From contig NZ_JAFLRK010000010.1 in the NCBI RefSeq assembly GCF_017315735.1, positions 1 through 64,000 of the forward strand: DNA of 64,000 bases, read 5' to 3'. Origin of the DNA: Paracoccus shandongensis (GTDB taxonomy: Bacteria > Pseudomonadota > Alphaproteobacteria > Rhodobacterales > Rhodobacteraceae). Positions 26,538-35,092 of this stretch are shown piece by piece (the first letter of the stretch is position 1; the number at the start of each line of letters is the position of its first letter). The notes under the pieces are model-generated. The model made no database searches. It was not told the DNA's origin and was given only the letters and a program-made list of their open reading frames with translations. Position numbers and translations under genes: made by a program.

Positions 26538-27466
26538 TCGAAGCCGCGATGATCTGGAACGAGCCGAACAACAAGTCCCACTGGGATCCCGAACTGGACC
26601 CGGACTGGTCGCGCTTTGCCCAATGCGTCACGCTGGCGGGCCAGGCGATCCGCGACGTGAACCCGGGGGTCACGCGCGTCCTGGGCGGGATGTCGCCCAT
26701 CGACCCGCTATGGGTGCAGCGGATGGAAGGCCACGGCGCGCTGGATCATGTGGACGTGGTCGCGGTCCACGGCTTTCCGCTGGACTGGAACCTGTGGCAG
26801 ATCCAGGAATGGCCCGCCAAGGTGGCCGAGATCGAGGCTGTCACCCACAAGCCCGTCTGGGTGACGGAAGTGGGCGTGGGCTCCTTCGGCGCGGAAGAAG
26901 TGCAGGTCTTCGGCGTGCAGAAGACCGCCGAACTGCTGGTCGGCCGCGTGCCGCGCATCTTCTGGTATTCACTGTTCGACCTGCCGCAGGAATGGGGCGC
27001 GACGACCCGGCACCGCGAGGCGGAAGGGTCGTCCTATTACCGCCATTTCTACATGGGCCTGATCCGCGCCGACGGCACGCCCAAGCCGGGGCTGGAGGCT
27101 TACGCCCCCCACGCCGCCGACATGGGCCTGATGCAGTGGTTCCATTACCAGGATCCGCGCCTGGACGACGCGGTGGCCTGGATGAAACGGCTTGGCGTCA
27201 AGCACCTGCGCACGGGCCTGTCCTGGGCCGACAGCTTCCGCCCCGACGCCCTGGGTTGGTTCGACCGGCAGATGGAGGCGCTGGCCGATTTCGACACCAC
27301 CGTGACCTTCTGCTTCACGCCCGAACACTTGGGCCCCGGCGCCCATCACACCAGCCCGCCGCATGATCCGCAGCAATTCGCCGATTTCTGCGCGGCGATG
27401 ATTGAACGATATGCGCCCGGGCGGGTTGAGGCTCAGCCAGCTACAAAGCTGGCCGCCCTGACTTGA
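26534..27466 (+). CDS. Clan GH-A-like glycosidase with apparently permuted barrel
   Basis: A 310-residue protein that opens directly with MIWNEPNNKSHWD, the strand-4 NEP motif with the acid/base Glu of clan A glycosidases. Later strands follow in order: VLGGMSP, VVAVHGFPLDW, then VWVTEVGVGSF with the nucleophile Glu and IFWYSLFDLP. After a linker, residues from about 205 read VKHLRTGLSWADSF and TTVTFCFTPEHLG, which resemble strands 1-3 that normally come before NEP. The protein therefore looks circularly permuted, or is a barrel plus half a second barrel. No signal peptide. The start overlaps the methyltransferase stop as ATGA. Confidence 0.7.
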   Translation: MIEAAMIWNEPNNKSHWDPELDPDWSRFAQCVTLAGQAIRDVNPGVTRVLGGMSPIDPLWVQRMEGHGALDHVDVVAVHGFPLDWNLWQIQEWPAKVAEIEAVTHKPVWVTEVGVGSFGAEEVQVFGVQKTAELLVGRVPRIFWYSLFDLPQEWGATTRHREAEGSSYYRHFYMGLIRADGTPKPGLEAYAPHAADMGLMQWFHYQDPRLDDAVAWMKRLGVKHLRTGLSWADSFRPDALGWFDRQMEALADFDTTVTFCFTPEHLGPGAHHTSPPHDPQQFADFCAAMIERYAPGRVEAQPATKLAALT

Positions 27467-27491
27467 CCCGTCCCGACCGGAAGGCCCACCC

Positions 27492-28616
27492 ATGAAAGAC
27501 GCCCACATGCCGATCAACATCGCCATCATCGGGGTCGGCAACTGCGCCAGCTCGCTGGTGCAGGGGCTGGCGCATTATGCCGGGCGCAACGATGCCACGG
27601 GGCTGATGCACCACAGCCTTGCGGGCTATCGCCCCGACGACATCCGCGTGGTGGCGGCATGGGACATCGACGCCCGCAAGGTGGGCCGCGACGTGGCGCA
27701 GGCGATCTTCGCGCCGCCGAACTGCACCGCCGTCTTTGCCCCCGACGTGCCCGACACCGGCGCCGTGGTCCGCATGGGCCGGATCCTCGACGGCGTGGCC
27801 GAGCATATGGCCGATTACCCCGAGGCGCGGACCTTCGTTCCCGCCGACGCCGCTGAGCCCACGCGCGAGGACGTGGTGGCCGCGCTGCGCGACGCGGGCG
27901 TGGACGTGCTGATGAACTATCTGCCCGTGGGCAGCCAGCAGGCGACCGAGTTCTATGCCGAATGCGCGCTTGAAGCGGGGGTGGCCTTTGTCAACAACAT
28001 CCCGGTCTTCATCGCATCGGATCCGGTCTGGGCGGACCGCTTCCAAAAGGCGGGCGTGCCGATCATCGGCGACGATATCAAGGCCCAGCTTGGCGCGACC
28101 ATCGTGCACCGGGTGCTGACGGATCTGTTTGCGAAGCGCGGCGTCAAGCTGTGCCGGACCTATCAGCTGAACACCGGCGGCAACACCGATTTCCTGAACA
28201 TGGCGAACCACAAGCGGCTGGAGAAGAAGAAGATCTCCAAGACCGAAGCCGTGCAGGCCGTCGCCGCCGACCGCATCGCGGATGAAAACATCCATGTCGG
28301 CCCGTCCGATTACGTCGCCTGGCAGAACGACAACAAGGTCTGCTTCCTGCGCATGGAGGGAGAGCTGTTCGGCGGCGTGCCCATGAACCTGGAACTGCGC
28401 CTGTCGGTCGAGGACAGCCCCAATTCCGCGGGCGTGGCCATCGACATGATCCGCTGTGCCGCCATCGCGCGCGACCGGGGGCTGGCCGGGCCGATCCTCG
28501 CCCCCGCCGCCTATTTCTGCAAGCACCCGCCCGAGCAGATGACCGATGACGCGGCCTATGACGCGGTCGAGGCCTTCATCGCCGACGGCCTGCCCGTCGC
28601 GGCCCCGCTGTCGTGA
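27492..28616 (+). CDS. myo-Inositol-1-phosphate synthase
   Basis: Converts glucose 6-phosphate to myo-inositol 1-phosphate with tightly bound NAD. The 374-residue protein has the NAD motif IIGVGNCASSLVQG at the N-terminus and family segments MNYLPVGSQQATEFYAECAL, GDDIKAQLGATIVHRVL, LNTGGNTDFLNM and KKKISKTEAV with catalytic lysines. The size matches prokaryotic INO1 proteins. GGAAGG precedes ATG 27492; ATG 27507 is an alternative. Placing this enzyme inside a glycosyltransferase locus suggests an inositol-containing glycan or cyclitol product. Confidence 0.92.
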   Translation: MKDAHMPINIAIIGVGNCASSLVQGLAHYAGRNDATGLMHHSLAGYRPDDIRVVAAWDIDARKVGRDVAQAIFAPPNCTAVFAPDVPDTGAVVRMGRILDGVAEHMADYPEARTFVPADAAEPTREDVVAALRDAGVDVLMNYLPVGSQQATEFYAECALEAGVAFVNNIPVFIASDPVWADRFQKAGVPIIGDDIKAQLGATIVHRVLTDLFAKRGVKLCRTYQLNTGGNTDFLNMANHKRLEKKKISKTEAVQAVAADRIADENIHVGPSDYVAWQNDNKVCFLRMEGELFGGVPMNLELRLSVEDSPNSAGVAIDMIRCAAIARDRGLAGPILAPAAYFCKHPPEQMTDDAAYDAVEAFIADGLPVAAPLS

Positions 28617-28633
28617 CGGCCCATTCAGGATAG

Positions 28634-29605
28634 ATGCCCATGACCCAGTTGATGCGTGCGGCGGTCCTTGAGGGACCGCAGCGGTTTTCCGTGGCCGAGG
28701 TGCCGGTGCCCCAACCGGGCCCGGGCGAGGTGCTGATCCGGCTGGAAGGCTGCGGCGTCTGCGCATCCAACGTCGAACCGTGGGAGGGCCAGCCCTGGTC
28801 CACCTGGCCCGGCGCGCCGGGCGGCATGGGGCATGAAGGCTGGGGGCGCATCGTGGCCTTGGGGGATGGCGTTCAGGGCCTGTCGGTGGGCGACCGCGTG
28901 ACCGCGCTGACGGAACGGTCCTATGCGGAATACGACGTGGCCCGCGCGGACATGGTGGTACCGCTGCCCGCCGCCCTGGACGGGATGCCGGTTCCGGGCG
29001 AGCCGGTGGCCTGCGCCATGAACATCTTCGCCCGGTCCGACGTGCACGCAGGCCAGACGGTGGTGATCGTCGGCATCGGCTTCCTGGGCGCGATCCTGAC
29101 GCGGCTGGCGACGGACGCAGGGGCGCGGGTGATCGCGGTGTCGCGCCGCGCCGAGACGCTGGACCTGGCGCGCCGCATGGGCGCGGCCGAAACGATCCCC
29201 ATGGACGACCATTGGCGCATCATCGAGGAGGTGCGTCGCCTGACCGATGGCCGCATGGCCGAGCGGGTGATCGAATGCGTGGGCAAGCAATGGCCGCTGG
29301 ACCTGGCCGGGGAACTCGTGGCCGAGGGCGGACGTCTGGTGATCGCGGGCTATCATCAGGACGGACCCCGGCAGGTGAACATGCAGATGTGGAACTGGAA
29401 GGGCATCGACATCGCCAGCGCCCATGAACGCGACGCGGGCGTGCGCGTGGCGGGCCTGCGGGCGGCGGTGGATGCGCTGGCGTCGGGGCGGCTGGACCTG
29501 GGGCCGCTGCTGACCGGCACCTATCCGCTGGAGAATCTGGGAACGGCGCTGGCCGCGACCCGCGACAAGCCGGGCGGTTTCGTCAAGGCCTGGGTGGCGC
29601 TGTGA
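28634..29605 (+). CDS. Zinc-type MDR alcohol/polyol dehydrogenase
   Basis: A 323-residue medium-chain dehydrogenase. The N-terminal catalytic domain has LEGCGVCASNVEPWEG in place of the usual GICGTD and keeps GHEGWGRIVALG with the His-Glu pair. The cofactor domain has VVIVGIGFLGAILTRLA. The structural-zinc cysteine cluster appears absent, as in short members of the family. Given the neighbours it probably oxidises a sugar or cyclitol hydroxyl; the substrate is not determinable. The start ATG 28634 lies 18 bases after the inositol synthase stop, and the stop overlaps the next gene. Confidence 0.82.
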   Translation: MPMTQLMRAAVLEGPQRFSVAEVPVPQPGPGEVLIRLEGCGVCASNVEPWEGQPWSTWPGAPGGMGHEGWGRIVALGDGVQGLSVGDRVTALTERSYAEYDVARADMVVPLPAALDGMPVPGEPVACAMNIFARSDVHAGQTVVIVGIGFLGAILTRLATDAGARVIAVSRRAETLDLARRMGAAETIPMDDHWRIIEEVRRLTDGRMAERVIECVGKQWPLDLAGELVAEGGRLVIAGYHQDGPRQVNMQMWNWKGIDIASAHERDAGVRVAGLRAAVDALASGRLDLGPLLTGTYPLENLGTALAATRDKPGGFVKAWVAL

Positions 29606-30585
29606 GGCCGCGCCTTGGCTTCCTGGGCACCGGCTGGATCGGGCGGCACCGGATGGCGGCGCTGGCCGCGACGGGGCTGGCCGAGATCGTGGCCGTCGCC
29701 GAGCCCGACGACAATGGCGCCGCCGAGGCGCTGACGCTCGCCCCCGGCGCGCGGCGGGTCGATGGCCTGGACGCGCTGCTGCGCGAAAACATCGACGCCG
29801 TGGTGATCGCCACCCCAAGCGCGGCGCACGCGGAACAGTCCATTGCCGCGCTGAACGCGGGCAAGGCCGTCTTCTGCCAGAAGCCCCTGGGCCGCACCGG
29901 GCCCGAGGTGGCCGCCGTCATCGACGCCGCCCGCCGCGCCGACCGGCTGCTGGGCGTGGACCTGTCCTATCGCCAGACCGCCGCCATGGGCGCGATCCGC
30001 CCCTTGCTGGAGGCGCAGGCCCTGGGCCATGTCTTCGGCGTCGACGTGACCTTTCACAACGCCTGGGGGCCGGACAAGCCGTGGTTCTATGACCCGAAGC
30101 TCTCGGGCGGCGGCTGCGTGGTGGACCTGGGCGTCCACCTGATCGACCTGGCGCTGTGGTCGCTGGGCTGGCCCGAGGTCACGGGCGTCGAAAGCCGCCT
30201 TTACGCCAAGGGCGCGCCGCTGGCCGACCCCTCGGTGCAGGTCGAAGACTATGCCGTCGCCACCCTGGACCTTGCGGGCGGCACGGTCGTGCGGCTCGCC
30301 TGTTCCTGGGGGTTGCAGGCCGGGCGCGAGGCGGTGATCGCGGCCGAGTTCTTCGGCACCCAGGGCGGCGCATCCCTGCGCAACGTCAACGGATCGTTCT
30401 ACGACCTGCGGGCCGAACGCCACCACCATATCCGCGCCGAAAGCCTCTCCGAACCCCCGGACGACTGGGGCGGGCGCGCCGCCGTGGACTGGCTGGCGCG
30501 GCTGGCATCGGGCGCGCGCTTCGACCTTGATACGCGGCATCTGGAAACGGTTGCGCGGGTGATCGACCGGATCTATGGGCGATAG
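29602..30585 (+). CDS. Gfo/Idh/MocA-family oxidoreductase
   Basis: A 327-residue NAD(P)-dependent dehydrogenase with N-terminal LGFLGTGWIGRHRMAAL, the family EKP-like motif as CQKPLGRTGPEV and the substrate-domain GGCVVDLGVHLIDLALW with the conserved D-x-G-x-H. It starts with GTG overlapping the previous stop (GTGA). The family includes inositol 2-dehydrogenases and sugar 3-oxidases. Next to INO1 and an alcohol dehydrogenase, a cyclitol or keto-sugar role is plausible but unproven. Confidence 0.86.
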   Translation: MRPRLGFLGTGWIGRHRMAALAATGLAEIVAVAEPDDNGAAEALTLAPGARRVDGLDALLRENIDAVVIATPSAAHAEQSIAALNAGKAVFCQKPLGRTGPEVAAVIDAARRADRLLGVDLSYRQTAAMGAIRPLLEAQALGHVFGVDVTFHNAWGPDKPWFYDPKLSGGGCVVDLGVHLIDLALWSLGWPEVTGVESRLYAKGAPLADPSVQVEDYAVATLDLAGGTVVRLACSWGLQAGREAVIAAEFFGTQGGASLRNVNGSFYDLRAERHHHIRAESLSEPPDDWGGRAAVDWLARLASGARFDLDTRHLETVARVIDRIYGR

Positions 30586-31641
30586 ATGCGCGTCGGCGTG
30601 CTGACCTTCCATCGCTGCATCAACTATGGCAGCTATTGGCAGGCCCGCTGCCTTGTGGAAGCCATCGCCGCGCGCGGCCACCACGCCGTGCTGCTGGACC
30701 ACCATTCGCGCGACGTGACCTCGCGCGAATGGCGCTATGCCTTCCAGCCGCTGACCCCGGATCGGTCGTCCCGCGCGGACGTGGCGCAATACGGGCGCAA
30801 GCTGCGCAAGTTCGTGGCGGCCTTCGACGCGCTGCCGCTCTCTGCGCCCTTCGACCTGGACGACCCCGCCGCCATGCCGTCCGTCGATCTGGCCGTGATC
30901 GGCAGCGACGAGGTGCTGAACCTGTCCCATCCCTGGTATGGCGGCAAGCCGATCTTCTGGGGCGAGGGGATCCCGGCCCCGCGTATCGTGACCTATGCGG
31001 CCAGCTTCGGCAACTATGCCGCGCCCTTCGTGGAACCCCGATGGTCCGCGCGGCTGCGGGATCTGGACGCGATCTCGGTGCGCGACGACAACAGCCGGGG
31101 GATCGTGGCGGGGGCCACAGGGCGCGCGCCCGCCCTGGTGCTGGACCCGGTGCTGCTGAACCCGCCGCAGGTCGCGCCCGCCGGCGAGGCCCCCTATGTT
31201 CTGGTCTATGGCCACCACATCCCCCCCTGGTTCGCCGACCGGGTGCGGGACGCGGCGCGCGCGCGGGGCCTGCGCACGATCAGCGTCGGCTATCGCAACG
31301 ACTGGGCGGACGAACAGCGCCTGGACGCCGGGCCGCAGGATTTCGCGGCACTGATGGCCGGGGCGCAGGCGGTCGCCACGACCTATTTCCACGGCTGCTG
31401 CTTTGCCTTGGTGAACGGCAAGCCGCTGGCCTGCGCGCCGTCCGATTACCGCTGGACCAAGGTCCGCGACCTGACTGCGCTGCTGGGCGCGGAACGCCAC
31501 CTGACCTTCGAGGACCGCGACCCCGGCGACGTGGCCGCGCTGCTGGCCGAGCCGGTGTCGGATGGGGTGCAGGCCCGCATCACGGATCTGCGCGCGCAAT
31601 CGGCGGCCTGGCTGGATGCGGCGCTGGCGGGGCGGGCATGA
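30586..31641 (+). CDS. Polysaccharide pyruvyl transferase family protein
   Basis: A 351-residue protein with the pyruvyl-transferase pattern: N-terminal VGVLTFHRCINYGSYWQA, GSDEVLNLSHPWYGG, VTYAASFGNY, SVRDDNSRGI and the C-terminal TTYFHGCCFALVNGKPLACAP. Such enzymes add a ketal-linked pyruvate from phosphoenolpyruvate to a sugar of a cell-surface polymer. It begins on the base after the previous stop and overlaps the following FrhB-like gene by four bases, a pairing often met in polysaccharide clusters. Confidence 0.88.
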   Translation: MRVGVLTFHRCINYGSYWQARCLVEAIAARGHHAVLLDHHSRDVTSREWRYAFQPLTPDRSSRADVAQYGRKLRKFVAAFDALPLSAPFDLDDPAAMPSVDLAVIGSDEVLNLSHPWYGGKPIFWGEGIPAPRIVTYAASFGNYAAPFVEPRWSARLRDLDAISVRDDNSRGIVAGATGRAPALVLDPVLLNPPQVAPAGEAPYVLVYGHHIPPWFADRVRDAARARGLRTISVGYRNDWADEQRLDAGPQDFAALMAGAQAVATTYFHGCCFALVNGKPLACAPSDYRWTKVRDLTALLGAERHLTFEDRDPGDVAALLAEPVSDGVQARITDLRAQSAAWLDAALAGRA

Positions 31642-33005
31642 CGCGCGCCCTCAGCCCCGCGCAGATCGTCCGGTCGGGCCTGTGCATCGGCTGCGGGGTC
31701 TGCGCCTCGGGCCCGGCGATGGCCTGGGACAACTACGGCCAGTTGAAGCCCACCGGCCCCGCCACCCACCGGCGCAGCGAAGCCTTCGCCCGGCTCTGCC
31801 CCTTCTCGCCCGACGCGGCGAATGAGGACGGGATCGCCGCCGCCCGCTTTCCCGACGCGCCCCACCAGGACGCCCGCCTTGGTCGCCATACCTCTTGCCA
31901 TGTCGGCGCGGTGGCGGAACCGCCCTTCCGTGCGCGCGGCAGTTCCGGCGGCATGGTCAGCTGGGTCGCCGCCGAACTGATGCGGCGGGGAGAGATCGAC
32001 GGCGTGCTGCACGTCCACCCCGGCGAACCCGGCCAGCCCTTCTTCGGCTATCGCATCAGTCGGACGGAAACCGAACTGCTGGCGGGCGCGCGGTCCCGCT
32101 ATCACCCTGTCCACCTCGCCTCCGTGCTGGACCAGGTCCGCGCCACGCCGGGGCGCTATGCCGTGGTGGGCATCCCCTGCTTCATCAAGGCCGTGCATCT
32201 GGCCCGCGCGCAGGATGCCGTTCTGGCCGAACGCATCACGCATATGCTGGGCCTCTTCTGCGGCCACATGAAAAGCGCGCGCTTTGTCGAAAGCTTCGCC
32301 TGGCAGTTGGGCGCGGACCCGGGCCGCGTGCGGGCGGTCGAATACCGGCTGAAGGACGCCAGCCGCCCCGCCAACTGGTACACCGCGCATCTGACGCTGG
32401 ACGACGGCGCGACGGTGCAGAACGAATGGTTCCACCTGGCCGACGGCGATTGGGGCGCGGGCTATTTCCAGAACAGCGCCTGCAATTTCTGCGACGACGT
32501 GGTGGCGGAAACCGCCGATGTCAGCTTCGGCGATGCCTGGGTCGAGCCCTATTCGTCAGACGGGCGGGGGACGAACGTCGTGGTGGTCCGCGCCCCCCTG
32601 ATCCAGCGCCTGATCGACGAAGGGGTGGCCCAGGGACGCTTGGATCTGAAGGAAGTCGATGCCGATTTCGTGGCGGACACGCAGGCCGCAGGGTTTCGGC
32701 AAAGGCGCGAGGGGCTGGCCTATCGCCTGACCTGGGCGAAATGCGGCATCCGTCCGGTCAAGCGCGTCGCGCCGGGGGCCAAGGGGATCGGCTGGCGGCG
32801 CAAGCTGGTTTACCGCACCCGCGCGGCGATCAGCCGGGGCTCGCACCGGATGGCCTGGCTTGCGGCGCGCACGGGGCGGCCGCAGATCTATCTGGCTTGG
32901 GCGCGGTGGGCCTATGCGGTCTATGAGGGGCTGACCTATCACCGGGGCCGCCTTGCCCCGCCGTTCGACCGCATCGAACGGATATGGCCCGGGCGTGAGC
33001 GATAG
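31638..33005 (+). CDS. FrhB-like (coenzyme F420 hydrogenase beta-type) flavo-iron-sulfur protein
   Basis: A 455-residue protein with an N-terminal ferredoxin-like CIGCGVCASGPAM cluster motif and a further Cys in RLCPFSPD. The FrhB core follows: RGSSGGMVSWVAAELM, GIPCFIKAVHLAR, FCGHMKSARFVESF and NFCDDVVAETADVSFGDAW. Family members bind FAD and iron-sulfur clusters. Alphaproteobacteria do not make F420, so the role here is an unassigned redox step in glycan synthesis, coupled to the pyruvyl transferase. It is the last gene of the plus-strand operon. Confidence 0.86.
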   Translation: MTRALSPAQIVRSGLCIGCGVCASGPAMAWDNYGQLKPTGPATHRRSEAFARLCPFSPDAANEDGIAAARFPDAPHQDARLGRHTSCHVGAVAEPPFRARGSSGGMVSWVAAELMRRGEIDGVLHVHPGEPGQPFFGYRISRTETELLAGARSRYHPVHLASVLDQVRATPGRYAVVGIPCFIKAVHLARAQDAVLAERITHMLGLFCGHMKSARFVESFAWQLGADPGRVRAVEYRLKDASRPANWYTAHLTLDDGATVQNEWFHLADGDWGAGYFQNSACNFCDDVVAETADVSFGDAWVEPYSSDGRGTNVVVVRAPLIQRLIDEGVAQGRLDLKEVDADFVADTQAAGFRQRREGLAYRLTWAKCGIRPVKRVAPGAKGIGWRRKLVYRTRAAISRGSHRMAWLAARTGRPQIYLAWARWAYAVYEGLTYHRGRLAPPFDRIERIWPGRER

Positions 33006-33011
33006 CCGCGC

Positions 33012-33039
33012 TTGCCATGCGTCACAAACCAGCTATTCT
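33012..33039 (+). promoter_or_regulatory. Putative promoter of the Fic gene
   Basis: TTGCCA (33012-33017) and TATTCT (33034-33039) lie 16 bases apart, directly after the glycan operon ends, and would give a leader of about 25 bases. Confidence 0.4.
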
Positions 33040-33068
33040 TTGAGGCATGGAAGGACCGCCTATCCCTC

Positions 33069-34172
33069 ATGCCCTGGAACTGGACCTCGCCGCGCTGGCC
33101 CGATTTCGCCTATGACGCCGCCGCCATGGAGCCCTTGGAACGCCGCTTCCTGCTCGCCTCGGGCGAGATCGTGGGGGCGGTGCGCCATGTGGGTGACGCC
33201 GACCGCGACTGGCTGCGCATCGACCTGCTGAGCGACGAGGCCGTCCGCACCAGCGCCATCGAGGGCGAGATGCTGGACCGCCGCAGCGTCCAGTCCTCGC
33301 TGCGCCGCCAGTTCGGGCTGGCCCCGGACGAACCGCTGGTCCGGCCGCGCGAACGCGGGGTGGCGGGGATGATGGTCGATGTCTATTCCACCTGGGCCGC
33401 GGCCCTGGACCACGACACGCTGTTCCGCTGGCACCGCTTCCTGCTGGCCCATGACGAAACGCTGGAAACCGTGGGCGGTTACCGGCGGCACGCCGAGGCG
33501 ATGCAGATCGTCTCGGGCCGCCCCGACCGTCCGGTGATCCATTTCGAGGCGCCCCCCTCGGCCCGCGTCCTGCCCGAGATGGACCGCTTCATCGCCTGGT
33601 TCAACGCCACCGCGCCCGATGCCGCGACCCCGCTGCCCGCCGTGACGCGCGCGGCCCTGGGGCACCTGTGGTTCGAATCCATCCACCCCTTCGAGGACGG
33701 CAACGGCCGCCTGGGCCGCGCCCTGGCCGAAAAGTCCCTGGCCCAGAGCATCGGCCAGCCTAGCCTGATCGCCCTGGCCCACGGGATCGAGCGCGACCGC
33801 CGCGCCTATTACGGCCACCTGGAACGGCACCAGAGGACCATGGACGTGACCGGCTGGCTGGTCCATTTCGGCCAGACGATCCTGGACGCGCAGCAGACCA
33901 CCCTGGCGCGCGTGGGCTTCCTGATCGCCAAGGCGCGCTTTCACGACCGTTTCCGCGGGCGGCTGAACGAGCGGCAGGACAAGGTGATCGCCCGCCTGTT
34001 CCGCGAAGGCCCGGACGGCTTCACCGGCGGCCTCAGCGCCGAGAACTACCTCGCGATCACCCGCACCTCGCGCGCGACGGCCACGCGCGACCTGCAGGAT
34101 CTGGTGGAAAAGGGGGCGCTGACCCGCCGGGGCGAACGCCGCCACACGCGCTATGCGCTGAGGCTGGACTGA
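33069..34172 (+). CDS. Fic-domain AMPylation protein, N-terminally autoinhibited class
   Basis: Transfers AMP (or another nucleotide moiety) to target hydroxyls. The 367-residue protein has the full catalytic motif HPFEDGNGRLGR (about residues 202-213). An N-terminal inhibitory helix SAIEGE (about 61-66, matching [S/T]xxxE[G/N]) marks an intramolecularly inhibited class. The C-terminal third looks like a winged helix (AITRTSRATATRDLQDLVEKGALTRRG). ATG 33069 was chosen because the first conserved residues follow it; an upstream TTG at 33012 overlaps the promoter. No separate antitoxin gene is adjacent. Confidence 0.9.
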   Translation: MPWNWTSPRWPDFAYDAAAMEPLERRFLLASGEIVGAVRHVGDADRDWLRIDLLSDEAVRTSAIEGEMLDRRSVQSSLRRQFGLAPDEPLVRPRERGVAGMMVDVYSTWAAALDHDTLFRWHRFLLAHDETLETVGGYRRHAEAMQIVSGRPDRPVIHFEAPPSARVLPEMDRFIAWFNATAPDAATPLPAVTRAALGHLWFESIHPFEDGNGRLGRALAEKSLAQSIGQPSLIALAHGIERDRRAYYGHLERHQRTMDVTGWLVHFGQTILDAQQTTLARVGFLIAKARFHDRFRGRLNERQDKVIARLFREGPDGFTGGLSAENYLAITRTSRATATRDLQDLVEKGALTRRGERRHTRYALRLD

Positions 34173-34180
34173 CCCGCGCG

Positions 34181-34220
34181 GGAACCGGCGGCGGGACAGG
34201 GTTTCCCCGCCGCCGGTTCC
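34181..34220. terminator. Perfect 15-bp hairpin between convergent genes
   Basis: GGAACCGGCGGCGGG (34181-34195) pairs without mismatch with 34206-34220 around a 10-base loop, eight bases after the Fic stop and three before the intact-frame stop of the SgcJ-like gene. It would terminate transcription from both sides. Confidence 0.75.
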
Positions 34221-34222
34221 GG

Positions 34223-34662
34223 TCAGTTGAACGTATGCACCTTCAGCTTCAGGCTGCCGTCGTCCTGCCGTTCAAAGACATGGGTCGCCCCCCCGCCCAA
34301 GGCTGGTCCGCGCCCGCCGCGTCCTTGCCCCGGGCCGACCACCTGGCCGTCCCGACCAGCAGCGCGCCGTCGCCCTGCGCCTCGATCAGGTCCAGCTTGT
34401 GCCCCGTCACGCCCATGTCGAACAGCCCGCCGAAGAACGTCCCGATCGCCTCCGGCCCCTTAATGACATCATGCGTGGCGGGCAGGAACAGCGCGTCCTG
34501 CGCATAGGCCGCTGCGACCGCCTGTGCATCGCCCGCATTGAAGGCGTTGTCCCATGCGGCATAGGCCGCCCTGACATCCTCGGCAGGACCGGCCCCCGCA
34601 GAGGCCGCTGCAAAGAGGCAAACGCCCAGCACGGCGGACATCGAGCTTGAAGACTTGACCAT
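34223..34662 (-). pseudogene. SgcJ/EcaC-family (NTF2-like) protein, frameshifted at a C7 run
   Basis: A secreted NTF2-fold protein of about 146 residues with signal peptide (VLGVCLFAAASAGAGPA) and the SgcJ/EcaC pattern VRAAYAAWDNAFNAGDAQAVAAAYAQDALFLP written in overlapping pieces along the gene. Translation leaves the family frame at the GADQPW position, where the plus strand has seven C (near 34287-34293), and ends at 34249. Shifting one base there restores ATHVFERQDDGS and LKLKVHTFN with a stop at 34223-34225. Either a sequencing slip or a real homopolymer mutation explains it. Ribosome site GGGAGG precedes ATG 34662. Confidence 0.75.
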
Positions 34663-35092
34663 TCCTCCCTCCCTGCGGTTGCGCCCACGGTGTGTCCGTG
34701 TGCAGGGGGATTTTACAGGTTTGTGGCGGATCTGTCGATTTGGTTGGGGAGTGGGGGGATGGAAGATTGGAATACAGATGAAAGCCAACAGCTTGCGGTT
34801 CGTTGAATGCAAGTTGTGCTGAGGCAGGTTTATACTGTTTTGTAGGATGCAAGGAAACGGTCGTTTGATGAACGCTATGATGCGGTCTTTTTCAACGTCA
34901 GGGTTGGCAAGGGCGTAGCATTTCCTTGCGCTGGTGCAGGCTTCAGGCCTGTCAGTTGCAGGATCCTCTTGCGTGTTGCTGTGGCAGCCGGGCTTGTTTT
35001 CCGGTCAAAGGCACTGCTTCAAGAGGTCTTCTGGTAAACCGCACTCTTATGAATGCTTGCGGATAGAAGTGCAGAAGCATACATAATTATAG
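34663..35092. other. AT-richer intergenic stretch without a recognisable gene
   Basis: These 430 bases are the lowest-GC part of the window outside promoters. They hold short T-rich runs, several stop codons in every frame and no recognisable RNA or repeat. They separate the SgcJ-like gene from the sensor remnant and may be debris of the same decayed region. Confidence 0.5.

Noticed and set aside
33012..33068. Longer Fic protein starting at TTG 33012
   Set aside because: The extra 19 residues cover a promoter-like TTGCCA/TATTCT pair and the first conserved residues follow ATG 33069.
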